Positions 42,753 to 48,914 of a stretch of 64,000 nt of DNA are shown piece after piece. Origin of the DNA: JBBQKI01 sp038326725 (GTDB taxonomy: Bacteria > Bacteroidota > Bacteroidia > Flavobacteriales > Flavobacteriaceae); assembly GCA_038326725.1 (NCBI GenBank), contig JBBQKI010000004.1, positions 23,076 to 87,075 of the forward strand. Direction: 5' to 3'. Numbering within the stretch: position 1 is the stretch's first letter; every line of letters begins with the position of its first letter. Under the pieces are notes generated by a model. It ran no database searches and was not told where the DNA came from. It saw only the letters and a program-made list of their open reading frames with translations. The position numbers and the translations under genes are program-made.

Positions 42753-43169
42753 TTATTTTAAAAAACTTTGCACTGCCAATTCATAGCTTTGCAATCCAAA
42801 ACCAACAATCACTCCTTTTACATTGGGCGAAATATAGCTTTTGTGCCTAAAATCCTCCCGTGAAAAAGTGTTGGAAATATGTACTTCCACCACCGGGGTT
42901 TTGATTGCTTTTACGGTATCGCCAATAGAAACTGAAGTATGGGTGTAGCCCGCGGCGTTTAATATAATGCCATCAAAACAGTTTGCGGCTTCCTGCAATT
43001 TATCAATGATTTCCCCTTCAATATTGGATTGGAAATGGGCAAGTTTTACCGAAGGATATTTGGTTTGCAACGTTTCAAAAAAATCCTGAAAAGATTCATC
43101 GCCATAAATATCATTTTCCCGCTTGCCGAGCAGGTTTAGGTTGGGGCCGTTGATGATGATTATTTTCAT
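42753..43169 (-). CDS. aroQ: 3-dehydroquinate dehydratase, type II
   Basis: 138 residues. NGPNLNLLGKRENDIYG with active-site Tyr, NAAGYTHTSVSIGD, and EVHISNTFSREDFRHKSYI with catalytic His and Arg. It converts 3-dehydroquinate to 3-dehydroshikimate in aromatic amino acid synthesis. A TATATTTG promoter element ends 4 bp before the ATG, so the mRNA is probably leaderless. In many Flavobacteriaceae I expect aroQ to stand divergently beside xerD; here about 2.2 kb separates them. Confidence 0.95.
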   Translation of the reverse strand: MKIIIINGPNLNLLGKRENDIYGDESFQDFFETLQTKYPSVKLAHFQSNIEGEIIDKLQEAANCFDGIILNAAGYTHTSVSIGDTVKAIKTPVVEVHISNTFSREDFRHKSYISPNVKGVIVGFGLQSYELAVQSFLK

Positions 43170-43173
43170 GTTC

Positions 43174-43181
43174 CAAATATA
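43174..43181 (-). promoter_or_regulatory. Putative aroQ promoter -7 element
   Basis: TATATTTG on the minus strand, 4 bp before the ATG. Confidence 0.45.
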
Positions 43182-43274
43182 CCGTTTTTAAAAAACTGGG
43201 GAGTGGAAAGTATTTTGAAATTTGTTTCATTCGGGGACGAGGTTTTGGAATGGGGTGTTAAGGAGGAGGCTATG

Positions 43275-43526
43275 CTAAGGTGTGGCGGGTATCTTGACAG
43301 GAGTATAGAGTATTTTGACAAGGGTAGGGAGTTTCAAGAGAGGTGTATGTAGTTTCCTTACAAATGTTTGCAGTTTTTTGACAAGAGTATGGTGTTTCAG
43401 AACAGGTGTATGCAGTTTCAGGACAGGTGTATGGAGTTTCCTTACAAATGTTTACAGTTTTTTGACAAGGGTATGGTGTTTCAGAACAGGTGTCTGGGGT
43501 ATTTATATACAAGTATGGAATTTTTG
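43275..43526. repeat. Array of twelve 21-bp tandem repeats
   Basis: Twelve units of exactly 21 bp without a single insertion or deletion. Plus-strand consensus is about gACAggtGTATGgaGTTTcnn. Units 3-5 (43338-43400) and 7-9 (43422-43484) differ by only about four bases, showing an 84-bp higher-order duplication. The outer units (1, 2, 11, 12) are the most diverged. The plus strand is strongly G/T-rich. A heptapeptide frame is open on both strands through much of the array. The array ends 60 bp before the HTH gene. Confidence 0.9.
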
Positions 43527-43586
43527 TAGGGGGGTGGGCAATATTTTTTATCTTTATTAAAGATTTATTTTAATACGGGAGAAAAA

Positions 43587-43934
43587 ATGAGAACACAAGA
43601 ACTATTGTTGTTGCCCCATGTGGGGCAGTTGCTGGGGGATTTTTATAGCACTAGTAACGCTAACAGGGGGGAGCTGCCACGGGCCTTAAGGAGGGCACGA
43701 AAGCGGGTTCAGACTTATGAAAGCCGGCCTACGCTGCCGTGTAAATTGCTTTGGGAAATTTCGGTAGTGCTGGGGCACAACTTTTTTGAGGATATTGCGA
43801 GGCAATTGCCGGAATCTTTTACTACTGCCGTGCCGAAGGACGATGGGCAGGCGCGGCGCATTAGCGAACTGGAGGAGGAAAACCGGATGCTGAAGGTGAA
43901 GTTGGACCTGCTGAAGGAGGTGATGCGGAAATAG
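43587..43934 (+). CDS. Small XRE-like HTH protein with C-terminal coiled coil
   Basis: 115 residues, not assigned to a named family. Residues about 25-70 (RGELPRALRRARKRVQTYES then LPCKLLWEISVVLGHNFFED) follow the HTH pattern seen in many small Bacteroidota XRE-like regulators, in which the last helix reads LLxISxxLxHxFF. The C-terminal 30 residues are a leucine zipper (ARRISELEEENRMLKVKLDL and LKEV). This gives a dimeric DNA-binding protein on inspection. Codon use is unlike its neighbours: G-ending codons and CTG leucines are frequent, and the gene is visibly richer in G. It starts 60 bp after the 21-bp repeat array and ends before a strong terminator. The array is the obvious candidate target. 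Confidence 0.7.
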   Translation: MRTQELLLLPHVGQLLGDFYSTSNANRGELPRALRRARKRVQTYESRPTLPCKLLWEISVVLGHNFFEDIARQLPESFTTAVPKDDGQARRISELEEENRMLKVKLDLLKEVMRK

Positions 43935-43976
43935 TGATGGGGGTTTTGCGGTGTTGGTAGGGATTTTATCAATAAA

Positions 43977-44004
43977 AAAAGCGGAAGTGTTGGCTTCCGC
44001 TTTT
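43977..44004. terminator. Bidirectional terminator
   Basis: AAAAGCGGAAG / CTTCCGCTTTT with flanking A and T runs, between the HTH gene and the convergent porin-like gene. Confidence 0.9.
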
Positions 44005-44024
44005 AAAAAATATTAAATTAAATA

Positions 44025-44588
44025 TTACATAAAGAAATATCCAACTGAAAGGCTGATTACAGAATTCTTGGCATCAACATCTTTAATAACTTCAGAGAGA
44101 CCTATTACGTAGCGAGCTTGAAAAAACAAGTTCATTGGTAAACGATATTGAGCCCCAATACCTATTCCAAGATCAAGGGTTTCAATATCCTCAATATCTT
44201 CTTTATTACCTTTAAATTCTTCATCCGCACTAATATTAATACCTATTTGTGGTCCACCTTGAAGACTAAATCCTTCAGCTAATGTATAATCTGCCATAAT
44301 GGGTATATTTATATAACCTAATCTTCCATTAAAATCATCTCCATCAAAATCATAATTGTAACCTTGATTGGAAAAAACTAATTCGGGTTGTACAGCAAAT
44401 GATTCGGTTATACCAATTCGGGCAACTGCACCTACGTGAAAACTAGTACGGCCATCAAAATTATCCACATCATCACCATTTAAAGAGGCGAAGTTAGCTC
44501 CTGCTTTAACACCGAAACCAAATTCCTGTGCCTGTAATGAGGTCAAGCTTAAAAAAGCTACTCCTGCAAAAAGTAAAATTTTTTTCAT
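44025..44588 (-). CDS. Small outer-membrane beta-barrel protein (porin family, OMP_b-brl_2 type)
   Basis: 187 residues from the ATG at 44588, with signal peptide ending LQAQEF. The mature part begins FGFGVKAGANFASLNGDD and ends VISLSVGYFFM, with an aromatic C-terminal strand; about eight amphipathic strands fit. The Asp/Glu-rich loop DEEFKGNKEDIEDIETLD is a local peculiarity. It is a paralogue of the next gene upstream (44745-45281): both share GVKAGANFA, GLQ-type barrel strands, LQGGPQIG/LQAGPQFG, ARYxxGLSEV and a final SLSVGYxF. Ion or solute specificity cannot be told. Confidence 0.82.
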   Translation of the reverse strand: MKKILLFAGVAFLSLTSLQAQEFGFGVKAGANFASLNGDDVDNFDGRTSFHVGAVARIGITESFAVQPELVFSNQGYNYDFDGDDFNGRLGYINIPIMADYTLAEGFSLQGGPQIGINISADEEFKGNKEDIEDIETLDLGIGIGAQYRLPMNLFFQARYVIGLSEVIKDVDAKNSVISLSVGYFFM

Positions 44589-44696
44589 AATTAAATTGTT
44601 TTTAGTTAGTAATGAGATAAATATAATAATTTCGTTAAAATGTGTTAAAGCAAAAACATTCCTTTTGTTAACAAAGTTTTCAACGGAAATAAAATG

Positions 44697-44722
44697 CAAA
44701 AAACCCGCAAAATGGCGGGTTT
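44697..44722 (-). terminator. Terminator behind the 44745 porin gene
   Basis: AAAACCCGC / GCGGGTTTT stem; on the minus strand it is followed by TTTTTTGCATTTT. Confidence 0.85.
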
Positions 44723-44744
44723 TAAAAATTTTAAACTCTATAAA

Positions 44745-45281
44745 TTAAAGGAAGGAGTATCCCACTGCAAGGGAAACAACACTGTTTTTACTATCGCTTC
44801 CTTTAGAAACTTCGGTAAGCCCAAAATTATAACGGGCGTCCAGACGGATCCCGAAAGGGAAATCATACCCAACACCAACCACTCCGGACACATCGGAAGA
44901 TTCAGCATCATTAATTTCCCCAAGTACCTCTTTAATATTGTCGTCCACTACGAAACCAAACTGTGGTCCGGCCTGAAGATTTAAGCCTTGAATTATATAA
45001 TATTTTAAAACTACAGGCACGTTTACATAGGTTAAATCAAATTTCTCTCCATCAAATTCAGCCCCTTGCTGTGAATACAACAAATCGGCTTGAAGTCCAA
45101 TTTTATCGCTAAACTTAAACCCCACAAATGCACCAGCAAGAAATCCGGTTTTGTTGGACGCGTTGGATGCATCTGTAATGGTGGCAAAGTTGGCCCCGGC
45201 TTTTATCCCTAAATCTATTTCTTGGGAGATTGCCGCAGATGCGATGAATACGGTTACTAAAAATGCTGTCAATTTTTTCAT
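44745..45281 (-). CDS. Small outer-membrane beta-barrel protein (porin family)
   Basis: 178 residues. Signal peptide MKKLTAFLVTVFIASAAISQ, mature start EIDLGIKAGANFATITDASN, final strand SVVSLAVGYSFL. It is a paralogue of the downstream gene, with the same strand order and shared motifs LQAGPQFGFVVDDN and ARYNFGLTEVSKGSDSKNSV. Each gene has its own terminator, so the pair is not a simple operon. Such barrels are common in Bacteroidota and mostly uncharacterised. Confidence 0.83.
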   Translation of the reverse strand: MKKLTAFLVTVFIASAAISQEIDLGIKAGANFATITDASNASNKTGFLAGAFVGFKFSDKIGLQADLLYSQQGAEFDGEKFDLTYVNVPVVLKYYIIQGLNLQAGPQFGFVVDDNIKEVLGEINDAESSDVSGVVGVGYDFPFGIRLDARYNFGLTEVSKGSDSKNSVVSLAVGYSFL

Positions 45282-45384
45282 AAGTGTAGGTTTTTATTTT
45301 TATAACGCAAAGTTACAGGATTTATTAAGGGAGAAAATAATTTACAAGTTTGTTAACTATTTCGATTTGCAGTAATATAGCGGG

Positions 45385-46287
45385 ATGAAATGGGAACGGG
45401 CATTAAAGGATTATCAGGATTACCTGCGCATTGAACGCGGGCTTTCCAAAAATTCGATCATTAATTATTCGCTTGACATCAAAAAATTGATGGGCTGGCT
45501 GGATGAAAATGCAATGGTGGTTTCCCCTATTGAAATGACTGAAGAAACAGTTCAAGAAGCTCTCTATGCTTTGGCAAAAAAACTTGACCCACGCTCTCAA
45601 AGCCGTTTTATCAGTGGGCTTCGGGGGTTTTTCAATTATCTTATTTTTGAAGGCTACCGTACAACAAATCCACTGGAACTGATAGAACTTCCAAAGCTGG
45701 GCAGAAAACTTCCCGATACGCTTTCCATTCAAGAAATAGACGCATTGATTTCGGCCATAGATTTGAGTAAGCCGCAAGGCGAACGGAACCGCGCAATATT
45801 GGAAACTCTTTACGGTTGCGGGTTGCGGGTTTCGGAATTGACTTCTTTAAAGCTTTCGGACCTGTTTTTTGATGAAGGTTTTATAAAAGTTGACGGGAAG
45901 GGCGATAAGCAACGGTTGGTCCCCATCGGGAAAACTACTATGAAATTCATGAACCTTTATCGGAATGAAATTCGCGTACACCAAGAAATACATCCTTTGG
46001 CCAAGGACACCTTGTTTTTGAACAGATGGGGGAAACCACTAACGCGGGCAATGATTTTTACTATTGTAAAGCAATTGGCAGTAAAAGCAGGCATTCATAA
46101 AACCATTAGCCCGCACACGTTCCGTCATTCTTTTGCAACCCACCTTTTGGAAAATGGGGCAGACCTAAGTGCGATCCAGCAAATGCTGGGACATGAAAGC
46201 ATCACCACCACCGAAATTTATACCCATTTGGACAAAAGGCATTTAACAGAAGTGATCAATAAATTCCACCCGAGAAAAAAAGTTTAA
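45385..46287 (+). CDS. xerD: Site-specific tyrosine recombinase XerD
   Basis: 300 residues, usual for XerC/D. The N-terminal SAM-like domain starts YLRIERGLSKNSIINYSLDI; the catalytic domain has LYGCGLRVSEL (first Arg), DGKGDKQRLVPIG (Lys), and HTFRHSFATHLLENGADLSA through LGHESITTTEIYTHL (His-x2-Arg, His, Tyr nucleophile). It resolves chromosome dimers at dif with XerC. It is the housekeeping recombinase by sequence, not an integron or phage integrase, despite the accessory-looking DNA just upstream. Confidence 0.93.
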   Translation: MKWERALKDYQDYLRIERGLSKNSIINYSLDIKKLMGWLDENAMVVSPIEMTEETVQEALYALAKKLDPRSQSRFISGLRGFFNYLIFEGYRTTNPLELIELPKLGRKLPDTLSIQEIDALISAIDLSKPQGERNRAILETLYGCGLRVSELTSLKLSDLFFDEGFIKVDGKGDKQRLVPIGKTTMKFMNLYRNEIRVHQEIHPLAKDTLFLNRWGKPLTRAMIFTIVKQLAVKAGIHKTISPHTFRHSFATHLLENGADLSAIQQMLGHESITTTEIYTHLDKRHLTEVINKFHPRKKV

Positions 46288-46320
46288 GAAAAGGCCTTTT
46301 ATAAAAAGGGACGATAGGTA

Positions 46321-46374
46321 GAGCGCAGTCGAAACCTTTAGTAATTGGAAAACATGAAGTTCTCGACTGCGCTC
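46321..46374. repeat. GAGCGCAGTCGA palindromic repeat
   Basis: GAGCGCAGTCGA (46321-46332) and TCGACTGCGCTC (46363-46374) form a perfect 12-bp inverted repeat around a 30-bp centre, between convergent xerD and rny. I know this word as a common intergenic repeat in Flavobacteriaceae. It may terminate both genes, although there is no strong U-tract. Confidence 0.75.
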
Positions 46375-46389
46375 GAATAGACAACTTTA

Positions 46390-47955
46390 TTACCGTGCAA
46401 TATTGACCGCCCGGGTTTCCCTAATCACGGTTACTTTCACTTGACCGGGATAGGTCATGTCGGTTTGGATTTTTTGTGAAATTTCAAAAGAAAGTTGCGC
46501 TGCTTTTTCGTCGGAAACTTTTTCGCTTTCCACCATCACACGCAGTTCGCGACCGGCTTGAATTGCATAGGCTTTATTTACCCCGCCAAAACCAAAAGCT
46601 ATATCCTCCAAATCCTTTAAGCGTTGGATATAAGAATCGAGCACTTGCCTACGTGCGCCCGGTCTAGCACCACTAATGGCATCACAAACCTGAACGATTG
46701 GGGATAACAAATTGGTCATTTCAATTTCGTCGTGGTGAGCCCCGATGGCGTTGCATACTTCCGGCTTTTCACCATACTTTTCGGCCCATTGCATCCCTAA
46801 AAGCGCGTGGGGCATTTCGGTTTCTGTTTCGGGAACTTTACCAATATCATGCAATAATCCGGCGCGTTTGGCGAGTTTGGGGTTCAATCCAAGTTCGGCA
46901 GCCATTACCCCACAAAGTTTTGCAACCTCGCGGGAGTGGTGCAATAAATTCTGCCCATAAGATGAACGGTACTTCATTCTCCCCACAGCTTTTATCAATT
47001 CCGGGTGAAGGCCGTGAATTCCTAAATCGATGATGGTTCTTTTCCCAACTTCAATGATTTCTTCTTCAATTTGTTTTGTAGTTTTTTCCACCACTTCCTC
47101 AATTCGGGCAGGGTGAATACGTCCATCAGTAACCAATTTATGAAGTGATAAACGTGCGATTTCCCTACGTACCGAATCAAAACAGGAAAGTATAATTGCT
47201 TCGGGAGTATCATCAACAATAATTTCAACTCCGGTGGCAGCCTCGATGGCGCGAATATTCCTTCCCTCCCTGCCAATGATACGACCTTTTACATCATCAC
47301 TTTCAAGGTTGAAAACCGAAACACAATTTTCGATTGCTTCTTCGGTCCCGATACGTTGAATGGTATTTATGATTATTTTTTTGGCTTCCTGTTGTGCGGT
47401 CATTTTGGCTTCTTCAACCGAGGATTGAATAAAAGCCATCGCATTGCTCTTAGCTTCATCTTTTAAGCTTTCCATCAATTGCAATTTGGCATCTTCGGCG
47501 GAAAGGCTGGAGATTACTTCCAATTGCTCGATTTGGCTACGGTGCATTTTTTCAACATCATTTTGTTTCTTTTCTAGATACGAAAGCTTTTCATCATACT
47601 CCGATTGTTGTATTTCCACATCGGCATTCAATTTTTTGGATCTTGCCAATTCGTTTGAAATAAGGGACTCCTTATCGCGCACGCGTTTTTCAACTTCTGC
47701 TATCTTCTTCTCACGGCTCAAGATAACTTGTTCATGTTCAGATTTTAATTCGATGAATTTTTCTTTCGCCTGCAGCATTTTGTCCTTTTTTATGGATTCA
47801 GCTTCAAGGTTGGATTCTTTTAAAATAGCAGTAGCACTCTTTTTTGCTGCTTTTATCAAATGGGAGGCGTTGTTCCTTTCTAACAGTTTAGCGATTAAAA
47901 AACCGCCGGCAAGGCCTACTATTATTGCTATGATACCTATTATAATGTTGTTCAT
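46390..47955 (-). CDS. rny: Ribonuclease Y
   Basis: 521 residues from the ATG at 47955. An N-terminal membrane helix (IIIGIIAIIVGLAGGFLIAK) is followed by a long coiled coil (about 30-200), a KH domain (GRIIGREGRNIRAIEAATGVEIIVDDTPEA) and an HD domain (LLHDIGKVPE, IGAHHDE). It is an endonuclease that starts mRNA decay at the membrane. The presence of RNase Y suggests it, rather than RNase E, does this in the organism. It lies behind the 6S-like RNA and zapA. Confidence 0.95.
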   Translation of the reverse strand: MNNIIIGIIAIIVGLAGGFLIAKLLERNNASHLIKAAKKSATAILKESNLEAESIKKDKMLQAKEKFIELKSEHEQVILSREKKIAEVEKRVRDKESLISNELARSKKLNADVEIQQSEYDEKLSYLEKKQNDVEKMHRSQIEQLEVISSLSAEDAKLQLMESLKDEAKSNAMAFIQSSVEEAKMTAQQEAKKIIINTIQRIGTEEAIENCVSVFNLESDDVKGRIIGREGRNIRAIEAATGVEIIVDDTPEAIILSCFDSVRREIARLSLHKLVTDGRIHPARIEEVVEKTTKQIEEEIIEVGKRTIIDLGIHGLHPELIKAVGRMKYRSSYGQNLLHHSREVAKLCGVMAAELGLNPKLAKRAGLLHDIGKVPETETEMPHALLGMQWAEKYGEKPEVCNAIGAHHDEIEMTNLLSPIVQVCDAISGARPGARRQVLDSYIQRLKDLEDIAFGFGGVNKAYAIQAGRELRVMVESEKVSDEKAAQLSFEISQKIQTDMTYPGQVKVTVIRETRAVNIAR

Positions 47956-47973
47956 TTTTATGTAAAATTTAGA

Positions 47974-48148
47974 TAAAAAAAAGCCTACATTAATATTGGG
48001 ATTTTGAATAAACTCCTTTAAAAACAAGTTTAGGGTTAACAAGTTGATCAAGTATCCGCTCGAAGGCGGCTCGCTTTTACAACTTCAACTCACCCTTTTT
48101 AAATTAGTCCTGTTGAGTTTACCAAAAATGAGTATTAATGTAGGCAGT
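47974..48148 (-). ncRNA. ssrS: 6S RNA (flavobacterial type)
   Basis: About 163-nt RNA read on the minus strand. A perfect 13-bp closing stem pairs GCCTACATTAATA (48145-48133) with TATTAATGTAGGC (47995-47983). Inside, AAACTC pairs with GAGTTT, AGGGT with ACCCT, AAGTTG with CAACTT, and an apical stem is CCGC-CTTCGA-GCGG. The layout is a long rod with a central bubble, as in 6S RNA, which imitates an open promoter and binds RNA polymerase. A U8 tract follows the stem. The position directly behind zapA mirrors E. coli zapA-ssrS. No separate TAnnTTTG promoter was found, so it may be processed from the zapA transcript. Confidence 0.85.
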
Positions 48149-48171
48149 AACCTTTTTTAATTTAAAGAACG

Positions 48172-48462
48172 TTATGATAATTGCTCCTGCAACAACTGGT
48201 TCAAAGCTTCAAGCTTTTGTTCCACTTCCCGCGAATCGGTGTTTTTATCAATTTCCTTTTGCTCTACCTGGGCGGCGAACTGCAATGCACACATTGCAAG
48301 AACATCCTGTTTGTCCCGTACGGCATAACTTTGTTCAAACTTTTTAATCATTTCTTCTATCTTTTTAGCCGAAAGCCTTAAACCTTCTTCCTGTGAAGGA
48401 TTAATGGTCAAAGGATATACGCGGTCTGCAATGGATAGTTTTATTTTTAATTGGTCGGACAT
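48172..48462 (-). CDS. zapA: Cell division protein ZapA
   Basis: 96 residues from the ATG at 48462. The N-terminal globular domain starts LKIKLSIADRVYPLTINPSQEEGLRLSAKK and a C-terminal coiled coil follows (QVEQKEIDKNT through LEALNQLLQEQ). ZapA bundles FtsZ filaments at the division ring. It follows a small coiled-coil gene by 10 bp and precedes the 6S-type RNA; this neighbourhood is conserved with distant bacteria. Confidence 0.92.
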   Translation of the reverse strand: MSDQLKIKLSIADRVYPLTINPSQEEGLRLSAKKIEEMIKKFEQSYAVRDKQDVLAMCALQFAAQVEQKEIDKNTDSREVEQKLEALNQLLQEQLS

Positions 48463-48472
48463 TGTTATTCTT

Positions 48473-48763
48473 TTATTCGGAAAGTTGAACAATACATTGG
48501 TCTATTTCCCGAACCAGAGCGTTTATCTTAAGTTTTGTTTCTCTTTTGTGCTGGTCGCTGCCAAGCATTGAATTTGCCAATTTTAATGAGCCACATTGTG
48601 CCTGCCAATTTTCAATTTCTTCCTGAAATTTTTCTTGCCGGGTTTTTAAAACAATGAGTTCTTCTTCCAATTTTGCATTAGCCTGCTTCAGCTTTTCATG
48701 CCTGTGCAACAATTTGCTAATCCTATTTTCAAGGGAATCAACCAATTCCGAAAGATGACCCAT
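48473..48763 (-). CDS. Small coiled-coil protein upstream of zapA
   Basis: 96 residues, almost entirely heptad-repeat helix (LENRISKLLHRHEKLKQANA, KLEEELIVLKTRQEKFQEEI). Size and context resemble a ZapB-like or other FtsZ-ring accessory protein, but sequence identity to ZapB cannot be claimed. It is the first gene of the transcript that contains zapA and the 6S RNA, with a TTG-N20-TAACTTTG promoter 27 bp upstream. Confidence 0.75.
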   Translation of the reverse strand: MGHLSELVDSLENRISKLLHRHEKLKQANAKLEEELIVLKTRQEKFQEEIENWQAQCGSLKLANSMLGSDQHKRETKLKINALVREIDQCIVQLSE

Positions 48764-48789
48764 TCAAATTTATTTCAATACTTCAAACA

Positions 48790-48820
48790 CAAAGTTAGCT
48801 TACCCTTATAAATAAGCCAA
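48790..48820 (-). promoter_or_regulatory. Promoter of the coiled-coil / zapA / 6S RNA transcript
   Basis: Minus strand: TTG (48820-48818) and TAACTTTG (48797-48790), 20 bp apart; the ATG is 26 bp downstream. Confidence 0.6.
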
Positions 48821-48914
48821 CACTTTTTTGTTATTTTTTGATTAATCGAAAAACCTGCACAATAAAAACGCTTCTTGAGCCTTTACTTTAGGAGTGAAAC
48901 TTTAAATTTACCGC

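Noticed and set aside
43275..43526. CRISPR array
   Set aside because: Repeats are contiguous 21-mers with no unique spacers, are not palindromic in the CRISPR manner, and no cas gene is near.
45385..46287. Integron or phage integrase
   Set aside because: Sequence and length fit the housekeeping XerD; no attI/attC-like or att repeats were seen.
47444..47965. 173-codon plus-strand open frame inside rny
   Set aside because: Ser/Phe-rich mirror image of the coiled-coil region of RNase Y; no independent features.
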